Assembly: GCF_022440845.1 (NCBI RefSeq)
Contig: NZ_JAKNTO010000001.1
Coordinates: forward strand, 744,001-808,000
From: Ruminococcus sp. OA3
GTDB lineage: Bacteria > Bacillota > Clostridia > Lachnospirales > Lachnospiraceae
Reading direction: 5' to 3'
DNA: 64,000 nt
Part shown: piece by piece, positions 31,716 to 40,991 of the stretch
Numbering within the stretch: the first letter of the stretch is position 1
Layout: every line of letters begins with the position of its first letter
Notes under the pieces: model-generated
Told to the model about the DNA's origin: nothing
The model's input: the letters and a program-made list of their open reading frames with translations, nothing else
Database searches by the model: none
Program-made: the position numbers and the translations under genes

Positions 31716-34700
31716 ATGGATGCATTGCAAAAACCGCTGGAGGAATTAGCTGAGTTCCAGGAGATTGCGGACAGTCTGAAAAAAGGGAAGGCCGGAGTGC
31801 GGCAGATAGCCGGCTGTATCGAATCACAGAAGGCACATATAGCACACGGGCTTGGGCGGGTGTTTGGCCGCCGGCTGGTCATTGCAGAAAACGATATAAA
31901 AGCGAAAGAATTTTATGAGGACCTGAGGTTTTATGAGCCTAAGGCCCTTTTATACCCGGCAAAAGATTTGATTTTTTTCCAGGCTGATATCCATGGGAAC
32001 CTGCTCACAAAACAGCGTATGCAGGTTATCAAAGCGCTTCTCGAGGAGGATGAGGTTACAGTTGTAACGAGTATGCCGGGCTGTATGGATTATCTGCTGC
32101 CGCTTTCTGTGATCGAGAAACAGATTCTGGTTTTTAAAAATGACAGTGCCATTGACGTAGAACAATTAAAAAAGCAGCTCGTGTTTATGGGATATGAGAG
32201 AAGTGCACAGGTGGAGACATCGGGGCAGTTCTCTGTTCGCGGTGGTATTATCGATGTATTTCCGCTGACGGAGGAAAATCCCTGGCGAATAGAATTGTGG
32301 GGAGATGAGATTGATTCGATCCGCAGCTTTGATGCAGAGAGTCAGCGGTCTATTGAGAATCTGGAAGAGATCCGTCTTTACCCGGCTTCCGAGATGGTAT
32401 TATCTTCGGAGTGCGCAGCGGCCGGAGTCAAAGAGATTCAAAAAGAGGCATCACAGCTGATCAAAAAATTCCGTGCAGATATGAAAACCGAGGAAGCGGC
32501 CAGACTTTCAGCAGCGGTCGAGGAGATCAGCGAGAAGTTCAATGAATTGTATGATATGTCCGGTGCGGAAAATTATCTGCATTATTTTTACAGGGATACG
32601 GTTTGTTTTCTGGACTATTTTGACAGAGAAAACACGCTGTTCTGTGTTGACGAACCAAACCGTGTCGTGGAAAATGCAGATGCAGTGGAGGAGGAATTTC
32701 GCCAGAGCATGGCAAACCGGCTGGAAAAAGGATATGTGCTCCCGGGTCAGGTGGAACTGCTGAAATCCTGCCAAAGTGTCGTCGGCATGCTGAATCTGTG
32801 TAAGTGTATCACACTCGCATCTATTGAACCCCGAAAAGGCGAGTGGGATGTCGGTGATAAGTATCAGATTACTGCAAAATCGGTAAATTCATATAATAAC
32901 AGTTTCGAATTACTGGTCAAAGATCTGGCGGGATGGAAACGCGGAGGTTATCGTGTGATCCTGCTGTGCGGGTCAAGGACTCGGGCACAGAGGCTGGCAC
33001 AGGACCTTCAGAATGAAGGGCTGGGAAGTTTTTATGGAGAAGATCTGAACCGCCAGGTGCAGCCTGGAGAAATTATGGTGACTTATGGTCATGCCCACCG
33101 GGGATTTCTGTATCCGATGATCAAGTTTGTCATTATAACTGAGACTGATATATTTGGAAAAGAAAAGAAGAAGCGAAAACGTAAGACTGAGTACAGCGGG
33201 AAAAAAATCAGCAGTTTTACAGAGCTGTCAATCGGGGATTACGTTGTTCATGAGAATCACGGTCTCGGCGTATACCGGGGGATTGAAAAAGTAGAGATTG
33301 ATAAAGTCATGAAAGACTATATCAAGATCGAATACGCAGGCAAAAGCAACCTCTATATCCTGGCGACACAGCTGGATATGCTGCAGAAGTATGCGGGAGC
33401 CGATGCCAAAAAGCCGAAGCTAAATAAACTGGGCGGTCAGGAATGGAATAAGACAAAGACACGTGTGCGCGGTGCGGTAAAAAATATCGCGAAAGACCTG
33501 GTGGCGCTCTATGCAGCCAGGCAGGAGAAAGACGGGCATATGTACGGGGAGGATACCGTATGGCAGAAGGAATTTGAGGAGATGTTTCCGTTTGAGGAGA
33601 CTGAGGATCAGCTTCTTGCCATTGAGGCGACCAAGAGGGATATGGAAAGCAGAAAGATCATGGACCGCCTGATCTGCGGAGACGTCGGTTACGGAAAGAC
33701 GGAGATTGCAATCCGGGCTGCATTTAAAGCGATTCAGGAAGGAAAACAGGTTGTTTATCTGGTTCCGACAACCATACTGGCGCAGCAGCATTATAATACA
33801 TTCCTGCAGAGAATGAAAGATTTTCCGGTCCGTGTTGACTTGCTGTGCAGATTTCGAACTTCAGCGGAACAGAAAAAGACGGTGGAAGATCTGAAAAAGG
33901 GATGGGTGGATATCGTCATTGGTACGCATCGCGTGCTCTCTGCCGATGTGCAGTATAAGGATCTGGGATTACTGATCATTGATGAGGAACAGCGCTTTGG
34001 CGTCACACACAAGGAAAAGATCAAAAAGCTGAAACAGAATGTAGATGTACTGACGCTGACAGCGACACCGATTCCCCGTACACTTCATATGAGCCTGATC
34101 GGGATTCGGGATATGAGTGTGCTGGAAGAGCCTCCGATGGACCGGATGCCAATACAGACATATGTAATGGAATATAATGATGAGATGGTGAGGGAGGCGG
34201 TCAGCAGGGAAATGGCGCGCGGCGGCCAGGTATACTACGTGTATAACCGTGTCCGGACGATTGCTGATATTACAGGGAAAATTGCCAAACTTGTACCGGA
34301 GGCAAATGTGGCATTTGCACATGGACAGATGAATGAACGCGAACTGGAAAAGATCATGTATGGATTTATCAGCGGAGAGATCGATGTGCTTGTCTCGACT
34401 ACGATCATTGAGACTGGTCTTGATATCTCCAACGTCAATACGATGATCATCCATGATGCTGATCAGCTTGGATTATCGCAGCTGTACCAGTTGAGGGGGC
34501 GGGTTGGCCGTTCCAGCCGTACAGCGTATGCATTTCTGATGTATAAACGTGATAAGGTGCTTAAAGAGATTGCGGAAAAACGTCTGCATGCCATAAGGGA
34601 ATTTACGGAACTCGGAAGTGGCTTCAAGATAGCCATGCGGGATCTCGAAATCAGGGGTGCAGGAAATCTTCTGGGTGCAGAGCAGCATGGACATATGGAG

Positions 34701-35243
34701 GCGGTCGGCTATGATCTGTACTGCAAAATGCTGAACGAAGCTGTTAAAGAGGAGAAAGGCATTCCGCAGCAGGAGGATTTTGAGACTACGATCGATATGA
34801 ACATTGATGCGTTTATTCCGGACAAATATATTATGAATGAAATACAGAAGCTTGATATCTATAAGCGGATTGCGGGAATTGAGTCTCAGGAGGAGTATGA
34901 GGATATTCTGGAGGAACTTGTGGACCGTTTCGGAGATCCGCCAAAATGTGTGCAGAATCTTCTAGCCATTGCGAACATGAAAGCGCTTGCCCATCAGGCT
35001 TATGTGGTTGAGGTGAAGCAGCGCGGAGAGGAAGTAAGGCTCACCATGCACGAACGTGCGAGGCTGAATCCTGCTGAAATCCCGCAGCTGCTGGAGCGGT
35101 TTAAAGGAGATCTTAATTTTAAGGTCGAAAATAACCCGTATTTCATCTACCGCCCTGCAAAGCGGAAGTCAAAAGAAGTGTTGCCAATGATGGAGCATAC
35201 GGAAGAATTGCTGCGTCAAATATTGAGTTTTTCGGAAGGATAG
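31716..35243 (+). CDS. mfd: Transcription-repair coupling factor
   Basis: 1175 residues, normal full length. It displaces RNA polymerase stalled at lesions and recruits UvrA. An N-terminal UvrB-homology region (~30-350) is followed by the RNA polymerase interaction domain ([18 protein letters not shown], ~510), the SF2 translocase with Walker [14 protein letters not shown] box (IIDEEQRFG) and TATPIPRT, then the TRG motif region and the C-terminal D7 domain. It is cotranscribed with pth. Confidence 0.96.
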   Translation: MDALQKPLEELAEFQEIADSLKKGKAGVRQIAGCIESQKAHIAHGLGRVFGRRLVIAENDIKAKEFYEDLRFYEPKALLYPAKDLIFFQADIHGNLLTKQRMQVIKALLEEDEVTVVTSMPGCMDYLLPLSVIEKQILVFKNDSAIDVEQLKKQLVFMGYERSAQVETSGQFSVRGGIIDVFPLTEENPWRIELWGDEIDSIRSFDAESQRSIENLEEIRLYPASEMVLSSECAAAGVKEIQKEASQLIKKFRADMKTEEAARLSAAVEEISEKFNELYDMSGAENYLHYFYRDTVCFLDYFDRENTLFCVDEPNRVVENADAVEEEFRQSMANRLEKGYVLPGQVELLKSCQSVVGMLNLCKCITLASIEPRKGEWDVGDKYQITAKSVNSYNNSFELLVKDLAGWKRGGYRVILLCGSRTRAQRLAQDLQNEGLGSFYGEDLNRQVQPGEIMVTYGHAHRGFLYPMIKFVIITETDIFGKEKKKRKRKTEYSGKKISSFTELSIGDYVVHENHGLGVYRGIEKVEIDKVMKDYIKIEYAGKSNLYILATQLDMLQKYAGADAKKPKLNKLGGQEWNKTKTRVRGAVKNIAKDLVALYAARQEKDGHMYGEDTVWQKEFEEMFPFEETEDQLLAIEATKRDMESRKIMDRLICGDVGYGKTEIAIRAAFKAIQEGKQVVYLVPTTILAQQHYNTFLQRMKDFPVRVDLLCRFRTSAEQKKTVEDLKKGWVDIVIGTHRVLSADVQYKDLGLLIIDEEQRFGVTHKEKIKKLKQNVDVLTLTATPIPRTLHMSLIGIRDMSVLEEPPMDRMPIQTYVMEYNDEMVREAVSREMARGGQVYYVYNRVRTIADITGKIAKLVPEANVAFAHGQMNERELEKIMYGFISGEIDVLVSTTIIETGLDISNVNTMIIHDADQLGLSQLYQLRGRVGRSSRTAYAFLMYKRDKVLKEIAEKRLHAIREFTELGSGFKIAMRDLEIRGAGNLLGAEQHGHMEAVGYDLYCKMLNEAVKEEKGIPQQEDFETTIDMNIDAFIPDKYIMNEIQKLDIYKRIAGIESQEEYEDILEELVDRFGDPPKCVQNLLAIANMKALAHQAYVVEVKQRGEEVRLTMHERARLNPAEIPQLLERFKGDLNFKVENNPYFIYRPAKRKSKEVLPMMEHTEELLRQILSFSEG

Positions 35244-35251
35244 GGTATAAT
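35223..35251 (+). promoter_or_regulatory. Internal promoter before the prsA-like gene
   Basis: TTGAGT (35223-35228), 17-bp spacer, consensus TATAAT (35246-35251), overlapping the end of mfd. Confidence 0.65.
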
Positions 35252-35290
35252 ACTGAAATGAATTAGTACATGAAGGTACAGGAGGAAGAA

Positions 35291-36445
35291 ATGAAAAAAT
35301 TCAGCATAAAAGCAGTGTGTGCAGTGATGACAGCGGCACTGGGAATAACGATGATGGCCGGATGCGGATCCAAAGATCTGGACGGCACACAGACTGTGGC
35401 GTCGGTGGATCAGGAAGAGGTACCACTTGGAGTCGCAAGCTTCGCGCTCAGATATCAGCAGGCCCAGACGGAATACTATTATAAATCGATTTACTCCATG
35501 TATGGCATGGATTCCAGCCAGGGAATGTGGGACCAGGAGACAGAGGATGGAATTACTTATGGGGAGCAGACAAAGAATGAGTGTCTAGCGACCCTGGAAA
35601 AAATGTATCTGACGCGTGCAAAAGCGGAAGAGTATAACCTTACCATAACTGATGAAGAGAAGACAGCAATGGACGAAGCCGCAAAAACATTTATTGAGGC
35701 TAATGACGCAGAGACCCTGAAAAAAATCGGAGTTACGGAAAGTGATGTCAGAGAATATCTTGAACTCAGCACTTACTACAAAAAAGCGTATGAGCCGGTA
35801 ATAGCAGATGTTGAAATCGAGGTGACAGATGAGGAGGCGGCACAGTCCACATTGACTTATGCGGCTCTGACGATGAGCAATCTCGAGGAAGATGCCAAGA
35901 AGGAAGCCTACAGCAAAATGGAAACACTTCTGGAAAACCTTAAGGCGGAAGCGGATCCGGCATCGGCTGATATAGAGACCATGGCTAAGGAGCTGGATGA
36001 TTCTTTCATCGTGACAACATATTCATATGGAGAGGATGATACTTCACTTGATGAGACACTGAAAGAGAAAGCGGCAGATCTGGAAGACGGTCAGCTGTAC
36101 GATGGTGTTGTAGAAGGTGAATCCAGTTATTTTCTGGTAAGGATGGATAAGAAACTGGATCAGGAAGCTACTGATTCCAAAAAGGAATCTATAAAGAAAG
36201 AAAAGCAGCAGGAAGCATTCGATGAGATCGTACAGGGATGGTATGATGAGGCGGATATTACACTGAATAAAAAAGTCTGGAAAAAAGTCACGCTGACAGA
36301 TAAAGAGTCGTTTAGTATGATGACTCCGGAGGCGGCGGGTACATCAGATGACGGAACTACTGGTGATGAGACAGAAACAGGAACCGAAGACGGTGCAGGG
36401 AACGCGGCTGACCAGGGAACAGATGGGGGAACGGACGCGGAATAA
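35291..36445 (+). CDS. SurA/PrsA-like lipoprotein chaperone lacking an obvious rotamase domain
   Basis: 384 residues. Signal peptide with lipobox MAGC (Cys25), then an all-helical SurA-N-like chaperone domain (~50-180: ECLATLEKMYLTRAKAEEYNLTITDEEKTAMDEAAKTFIEANDA). A later region ends in a Thr/Gly/Asp-rich tail (last ~40 residues). The parvulin catalytic residues are not recognisable, so it may be a holdase and not an isomerase. ATG 35291 follows AGGAGGAAG; an in-frame ATG at 35270 precedes that site and is rejected. It probably helps fold exported proteins. Confidence 0.8.
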   Translation: MKKFSIKAVCAVMTAALGITMMAGCGSKDLDGTQTVASVDQEEVPLGVASFALRYQQAQTEYYYKSIYSMYGMDSSQGMWDQETEDGITYGEQTKNECLATLEKMYLTRAKAEEYNLTITDEEKTAMDEAAKTFIEANDAETLKKIGVTESDVREYLELSTYYKKAYEPVIADVEIEVTDEEAAQSTLTYAALTMSNLEEDAKKEAYSKMETLLENLKAEADPASADIETMAKELDDSFIVTTYSYGEDDTSLDETLKEKAADLEDGQLYDGVVEGESSYFLVRMDKKLDQEATDSKKESIKKEKQQEAFDEIVQGWYDEADITLNKKVWKKVTLTDKESFSMMTPEAAGTSDDGTTGDETETGTEDGAGNAADQGTDGGTDAE

Positions 36446-36456
36446 AGGGTGACAAA

Positions 36457-37329
36457 ATGACGAAACAGGAGTTTGCGCGGTGGACAGGCCGGGAACTGAT
36501 ACTGATGGATGGAGCGACGGGATCTAATCTGATGGCGGCGGGTATGTCGCAGCGGGAATCTGCAGAACTGTGGATTTTAGAGAATTCTGAGATTGTTAAA
36601 AAGCTTCAGTCAGAATATGCTGAGGCTGGCAGCCGGATCGTATATGCATGCACCTTTACTGCCAATGGGATCGGTCTGAAAAAACATGGTCTGATGGACC
36701 GGGTGGAGGAATTGAATATCCGTCTTGCCGGGCTTACGAAAGAAGCGGTCCGGGGGAAAGCCTATGTGGCGGGAGATCTTACAATGACGGGAGAACTGCT
36801 GGAACCGCTGGGCGATATGACGCGTGATGAATTGTTTGCTGTATATTCAGAACAGATCAGGGCACTGGTCAGGGGAGGCGTGGATCTGCTCGGTATTGAG
36901 ACCATGCTGAGCCTGGATGAGACATTGACAGCACTCGATGCGGCAAATGAAGTCTGCGACCTTCCGATGCTGTGTTCCTTTACTGTGAATGAAAACGGAA
37001 TGACGCTGTATGGAACAGACGTTGTGGAAGCCGTCTCAAAGCTGGAAGAACACGGGGCAGACGCCGTCGGTGTGAACTGTTCACTGGGGCCGGATCAGCT
37101 GGAAGATGTTATTATCCGGTTAAAAGATAAGGCATCTGTTCCGGTTATCGCAAAGCCAAACGCAGGACTTCCCAGGACGGATAGTGATGGAAAAGTCAGC
37201 TACAGCATGGATGAAGTATCCTTCACGCAGCACATGAAGAAGCTGGTTGCAGCAGGAGCAGGGATCATCGGAGGATGCTGCGGGACGACACCCGCCTATA
37301 TTGCGGAATTAAAAAAAGAACTTTTATGA
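36457..37329 (+). CDS. Homocysteine S-methyltransferase-family protein
   Basis: 290 residues corresponding to the zinc-dependent homocysteine-binding barrel (N-terminal module of MetH, or BHMT/MmuM-like). Zinc ligands are in VGVNCSLGP and GGCCGTTP, with the substrate segment LMDGATGSNLMAAGM at the start. It stands alone here without the folate, cobalamin or reactivation modules. It could transfer a methyl group from S-methylmethionine or work with a separate MetH module elsewhere. It is 11 bp after the prsA-like gene. Confidence 0.88.
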   Translation: MTKQEFARWTGRELILMDGATGSNLMAAGMSQRESAELWILENSEIVKKLQSEYAEAGSRIVYACTFTANGIGLKKHGLMDRVEELNIRLAGLTKEAVRGKAYVAGDLTMTGELLEPLGDMTRDELFAVYSEQIRALVRGGVDLLGIETMLSLDETLTALDAANEVCDLPMLCSFTVNENGMTLYGTDVVEAVSKLEEHGADAVGVNCSLGPDQLEDVIIRLKDKASVPVIAKPNAGLPRTDSDGKVSYSMDEVSFTQHMKKLVAAGAGIIGGCCGTTPAYIAELKKELL

Positions 37330-37337
37330 ACAGGCAA

Positions 37338-37384
37338 AGAGAACCTGCTGCGGGACAATATCACCCGCAGCAGGTTCTCTTTTT
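37338..37384 (+). terminator. Strong terminator after the pth-mfd-prsA operon
   Basis: Perfect 17-bp arms at 37338-37354 and 37364-37380 with a 9-base loop, then TTTTT. Confidence 0.92.
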
Positions 37385-37498
37385 GTTTCGGTTATTCAGC
37401 TTTCAGCACATGGTGCTGAAATCAAAGTCTGCAGTTCGGCTGACCGGTCCGAGGCTGTGCACAGGAACTTTTTATAACAGCTATCCTAAGCGGTTTAT

Positions 37499-37915
37499 TT
37501 AAAACTTATCTGTAAGCCTGTCACTTTCCCCGGAGCGCAGGAACAGATATTTTCTGGTTGCAAACAGAATCGTGATGGACAGGACTCCGATAAGAGTCTG
37601 CCAGGTATCGAGATGTTCAACGACCATCTGTCTGGCGGTAGCGAACATCAGCACCTCAACGAGTGTTTCAGGGGTATGCTTACAGAGCATTTTGACAAAT
37701 TCTATGCCGACTACCAGATTCAGTGCTTTAGCCAGAAATGTTGAAAAATATTCGGTTTCGGCTTGGAAGGTACGAATCTGTGTCAGGTCGTATACCAGGT
37801 CCAGAATCAGGATGGCGATGACTGCCATGATGATAATGGAAATGATCAATTCCGTGTAACGTGCGATTGAAAAGACGATGTCATACATTCTCTTTCGAAG
37901 CGGGGATTTTTCCAT
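37499..37915 (-). CDS. PsiE-like (phosphate-starvation-inducible E) membrane protein
   Basis: 138 residues with about four transmembrane segments (IISIIIMAVIAILILDLVY, ALNLVVGIEFVKML, TLVEVLMFATARQMVVE, LIGVLSITILFATRKYLF). The IEFVKML..HTPETLVEVLMFATARQMVVEH block matches the PsiE family. Function is unknown even in Escherichia coli. Minus-strand AAAAGGAGAAAC precedes ATG 37915. No Pho-type box was seen. Confidence 0.82.
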   Translation of the reverse strand: MEKSPLRKRMYDIVFSIARYTELIISIIIMAVIAILILDLVYDLTQIRTFQAETEYFSTFLAKALNLVVGIEFVKMLCKHTPETLVEVLMFATARQMVVEHLDTWQTLIGVLSITILFATRKYLFLRSGESDRLTDKF

Positions 37916-38027
37916 TGTTGTTTCTCCTTTTTTGTGATGGATTCATTATAACATGGCTGTCCCAGGGGATTCAACTGACAGAAATGACCTTTGAGAACGG
38001 CGGAGCCGTATAACAGAAAAAATAAAA

Positions 38028-38043
38028 AGTTGACTCTTCAACT
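38028..38043. promoter_or_regulatory. MarR-type operator O1
   Basis: AGTTGACTCTTCAACT: a 6-4-6 inverted repeat covering the -35 of the marR promoter. Confidence 0.7.
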
Positions 38044-38058
38044 ATGGTGGGATATAAT
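38030..38058 (+). promoter_or_regulatory. Promoter of the marR-MATE operon
   Basis: TTGACT (38030-38035), exact 17-bp spacer, consensus TATAAT (38053-38058). Confidence 0.85.
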
Positions 38059-38070
38059 ATGCATATAAAA

Positions 38071-38086
38071 AGTTGCGGAGTCAACT
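38071..38086. promoter_or_regulatory. MarR-type operator O2
   Basis: AGTTGCGGAGTCAACT shares AGTTG-N6-CAACT with O1, lies just after the expected transcription start, and is centred 43 bp (four helical turns) from O1. Confidence 0.65.
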
Positions 38087-38131
38087 TTTTTTGTGCCTTA
38101 AAAAGTAAATTTGACAGATGGAGGGGAGTGT

Positions 38132-38629
38132 ATGAAGCAACAGAAAGTCACAATCGCAAAATATATTTCAATTTTATACCGAAATTCCCGCAGATATTTT
38201 GATATGGCAATGGAGGAGGATCTTGTCGGTAGCGGTCAGCATTTTTTTTTGCTGAGGATATATGAAAACCAGGGGATCACGATGTATGATCTTGCCAGAC
38301 TGGGGAATTTTGACAAGGGAACGGTGACAAAAGCAGTGCAGAAGCTCCTGGATATGGGATGCATCCGTATAGAAACAGACAGCCGAGACCGGCGTATCCG
38401 GCATCTGTTCGTTGAGGACGGGGCGATGAAGTATATTCAGGAAATATATAAAATCAGAGAACATTGGCAGGAGCTGCTGTTTGACGGCTTTTCTAAAGAG
38501 GAAGAGAGTATGGTCTATGAGGCGCTTAAGGGGATGGCAGAGAGATCCTGCATGGCGCTGGATAATTTGACAGGAAAGGAGCAGAACGAAAAATATGACA
38601 CATGTAAAACAGATACAGGAAAACAATAA
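38132..38629 (+). CDS. MarR-family transcriptional regulator
   Basis: 165 residues with a central winged helix (GITMYDLARLGNFDKGTVTKAVQKLLDMGCIRIETDSRDRRIRHLFV), the MarR DNA-binding core. ATG 38132 follows GGAGGGG; the TTG at 38111 is upstream of that site and rejected. The gene overlaps the MATE transporter by 35 bp, so the two are translationally coupled. Twin AGTTG-N6-CAACT operators over its promoter indicate autorepression, released by a compound that the pump exports; the inducer is unknown. Confidence 0.92.
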   Translation: MKQQKVTIAKYISILYRNSRRYFDMAMEEDLVGSGQHFFLLRIYENQGITMYDLARLGNFDKGTVTKAVQKLLDMGCIRIETDSRDRRIRHLFVEDGAMKYIQEIYKIREHWQELLFDGFSKEEESMVYEALKGMAERSCMALDNLTGKEQNEKYDTCKTDTGKQ

Positions 38630-40013
38630 TGGATTAACAAAAACAGAAAATCCGCTGGGGACACAGCCGATAGGGAAGCTGTTGATTACCTTTTCGGTGC
38701 CGGCTATCATCTCATGTCTGATCAATTCTATCTATAATATTGTTGACCAGATTTTTATCGGGCAGGGCATCGGTTACCTGGGAAATGCTGCGACAACAGT
38801 AGCATTCCCGATTATGACGCTTCTGCTTGCATTTGGAACACTGATTGGTTCCGGAAGCAGCGCCCACGCGGCGATAAGGCTGGGCGAGAAAAAAGAAGAT
38901 GAGGCAGAAAAAACTTTAAACAATGCCTTTGTCTTTACCATTTTAATAAGCGTTGTTTTAATGGCGCTCGGGCTTACATTTCTCCGTCCGATATTAAAGG
39001 TATTTGGGGCAACAGAGACAGTGATGCCCTATGCTGTTGATTATACATCAATCATACTGCTGGGAACCCCGTTCAACATGGTCAGCATTGTGCTTTCAAA
39101 TCTGGCAAGAACTGATGGCCATCCCAGGCTTTCCATGTATGGCATGCTCATTGGAGCTGGTTTAAATACAATTCTTGACCCCATATATATCTTTGTATTT
39201 CACTGGGGTGTAAAGGGAGCTGCGGTTGCGACCATTACCTCGCAGATCATCTCAGCGATCGTCCTGAGCGTTTACTTTATGCGTTCGTCGAAGAATCCTC
39301 TCCATATGAGGATCAGAAGAAAGCAGATGAGGCTGAAAGGAAAACTTATCGGAAGTTTTCTGACACTTGGCATATCTTCCGGGATCACACAGTCCGTCGC
39401 CTGTATCATGCAGGTGGTGATGAATAATTCCCTTGTGTACTATGGCGATAAAAGTCCGATTGGCGGAGATGTTGCTTTGAGCGCAATGGGTATCGTAATG
39501 AAAATAGCCATGATTATGGGGGCGGTTGGTATAGGAGTTGGAATCGGAGCACAGCCCATCCTGGGATATAACCGGGGAGCCGGAAAATACCGCAGGATCA
39601 AAGAGACATACATATGGGCGGCAGTATCGGCTACGGTTTTGATCTTTCTTGGGTGGATCGTATGCCAGACCCGGCCGGAGGCGATAATCGGGCTTTTTGG
39701 AAAAGAAAACCAGGAGTTTACTGATTTTGCAGTAAAATGCCTGCGGACTTATCTGTTCAGCATTTTCTGTGCCGGTTTTCAAATTGTATCCACGAATTAT
39801 TTTCAGGCAACGGGACAGCCATTAAAGGCTTCACTGCTTTCCATGCTCCGCCAGCTGCTCCTGCTGATACCACTGATCCTCATTCTGCCGCTTTTCATGG
39901 GACTGGATGGAATACTCTACTCCGCGCCTGTTGCGGATGTCGCGTCTGCAGTCATCGTTGCGCTTTTTATTGTTCCTGAAATGCGAAAACTGAATAATCA
40001 GATTAAAAAATAA
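38595..40013 (+). CDS. MATE-family multidrug efflux transporter
   Basis: 472 residues with about twelve transmembrane helices in the two-fold MATE arrangement. NIVDQIFIGQGIGYLGNAATTVAFPI is the first-repeat signature and the second repeat begins near SSGITQSVACIMQVVMNNSLVYYG. Such proteins export cationic drugs or dyes using Na+ or H+. It starts inside the marR gene at ATG 38595 (AAAGGAG upstream) and has no better alternative start in frame. Confidence 0.93.
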   Translation: MTHVKQIQENNNGLTKTENPLGTQPIGKLLITFSVPAIISCLINSIYNIVDQIFIGQGIGYLGNAATTVAFPIMTLLLAFGTLIGSGSSAHAAIRLGEKKEDEAEKTLNNAFVFTILISVVLMALGLTFLRPILKVFGATETVMPYAVDYTSIILLGTPFNMVSIVLSNLARTDGHPRLSMYGMLIGAGLNTILDPIYIFVFHWGVKGAAVATITSQIISAIVLSVYFMRSSKNPLHMRIRRKQMRLKGKLIGSFLTLGISSGITQSVACIMQVVMNNSLVYYGDKSPIGGDVALSAMGIVMKIAMIMGAVGIGVGIGAQPILGYNRGAGKYRRIKETYIWAAVSATVLIFLGWIVCQTRPEAIIGLFGKENQEFTDFAVKCLRTYLFSIFCAGFQIVSTNYFQATGQPLKASLLSMLRQLLLLIPLILILPLFMGLDGILYSAPVADVASAVIVALFIVPEMRKLNNQIKK

Positions 40014-40017
40014 AAGC

Positions 40018-40037
40018 AAGGAAAATCTTCCTTTTCC
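40018..40037 (+). terminator. Possible weak terminator after the MATE gene
   Basis: AAGGAA (40018-40023) and TTCCTT (40028-40033) form a short stem with T-rich sequence after it. Confidence 0.35.
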
Positions 40038-40050
40038 TATGTCGTTATGT

Positions 40051-40080
40051 GTATATTAATCCATTTTATAACAGATAATA
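40051..40080 (+). promoter_or_regulatory. Candidate sigma-G (forespore) promoter of spoVT
   Basis: GTATA (40051-40055), 18-bp spacer and GATAATA (40074-40080) resemble the sigma-G consensus (-35 GHATR, -10 CATNNTA) with one mismatch. In Bacillus spoVT is sigma-G dependent; the site here is a visual match only. Confidence 0.4.
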
Positions 40081-40133
40081 GTATCAAATCGTATAAACGG
40101 ATTAACAGATAAAGACAACGGAGGAATCGGAAT

Positions 40134-40676
40134 ATGAAAGCAACGGGAATTGTACGCCGTATTGATGACTTGGGACGTGTGGTGGTGCCGAAAGAAATCC
40201 GAAGGACACTTCGCATCCGGGAAGGTGAGCCGATGGAAATTTTCACCGGACGGGAAGGCGAGATCGTTCTGAAAAAGTATTCACCTATAGGAGAACTGAG
40301 TAAATATGCCAGAGAATTTGCAGATGCAATTTCTTTTGTTACGGGATGTCTTGCCTGTATCTCTGACCATGATCAGATCGTGGCAGCGGCGGGTCCGGAA
40401 CAGAAGGAATATAATCAGAAAGCGATCAGCCCTGAACTGGAAAAAATGATCGCAAACAGGGAAAGTGCGCAGATTGCAGCAAACAGCGATAAACACATTC
40501 GTTTCGTGGAATCACAGGATGAGAATCATATGTCAGCAGTTATTCAGCCGATCATCAGTGCCGGTGACGCCATCGGGTCCGTTATCATTGCAAGCGGGAA
40601 AAAAGAGATAGGCGAAGCGGAGAAGAAAATGGCACAGATGGCGGCTGTTTTTCTCGGTAAGCAGATGGAAAACTAA
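40134..40676 (+). CDS. spoVT: Stage V sporulation protein T
   Basis: 180 residues. The N-terminal AbrB-type swapped-hairpin DNA-binding domain (MKATGIVRRIDDLGRVVVPKEIRRTLRIREGEPMEIF, 1-50) is joined to a GAF-like domain (~55-178). SpoVT modulates forespore gene expression late in sporulation, so the organism is or was a spore former. GGAGGAATC precedes ATG 40134. Confidence 0.95.
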   Translation: MKATGIVRRIDDLGRVVVPKEIRRTLRIREGEPMEIFTGREGEIVLKKYSPIGELSKYAREFADAISFVTGCLACISDHDQIVAAAGPEQKEYNQKAISPELEKMIANRESAQIAANSDKHIRFVESQDENHMSAVIQPIISAGDAIGSVIIASGKKEIGEAEKKMAQMAAVFLGKQMEN

Positions 40677-40694
40677 TAATGTGCGGACTCCTTC

Positions 40695-40722
40695 TTGACA
40701 CCTTCTTCAGAAGTGTTATAAT
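40695..40722 (+). promoter_or_regulatory. Promoter of the metal-ATPase operon
   Basis: Consensus TTGACA (40695-40700), 16-bp spacer, consensus TATAAT (40717-40722). Confidence 0.85.
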
Positions 40723-40731
40723 ACTAGTAAA

Positions 40732-40752
40732 ATATCCCCCCAGGGGGGATAT
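40732..40752. promoter_or_regulatory. CsoR-type operator
   Basis: Perfect 10-1-10 palindrome of ATATCCCCCC, A, and GGGGGGATAT, lying right after the -10. G-tract/C-tract palindromes in this position are typical of CsoR/RcnR (DUF156) metal-sensing repressors. No csoR gene is in the window. Confidence 0.7.
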
Positions 40753-40769
40753 GAGAAGGAGGGACTGTT

Positions 40770-40991
40770 ATGTTAGTACAGATGAACAAAATGAATGAAA
40801 CCGTAGTGCCGGATACACTTATTTTGCATGAAGGAAAACACGGAGTACTGGATGGGGTGGAGGATATGGACGATATCTTTGGCGTCCCGGATGAGGAACG
40901 CCATCACCGCCATCGCCATGAGGAAAGCGGCGAAAATAAAGGGAAAAAGAAAGATTCCATTTTCAGGAGACATCGCCGCGGGGAGTCCTGA
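40770..40991 (+). CDS. Small His-tailed protein coupled to the P1B ATPase
   Basis: 73 residues of unknown family. The middle is acidic and hydrophobic (LILHEGKHGVLDGVEDMDDIFGV), followed by a His/Arg cluster (EERHHRHRHEE) and a basic end. ATG 40770 follows AGGAGGG. Its TGA overlaps the ATG of the ATPase, implying coupled, perhaps equimolar, synthesis. Because the ATPase has no N-terminal metal-binding domain, this peptide could supply metal to it; that is an inference. Confidence 0.7.
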   Translation: MLVQMNKMNETVVPDTLILHEGKHGVLDGVEDMDDIFGVPDEERHHRHRHEESGENKGKKKDSIFRRHRRGES

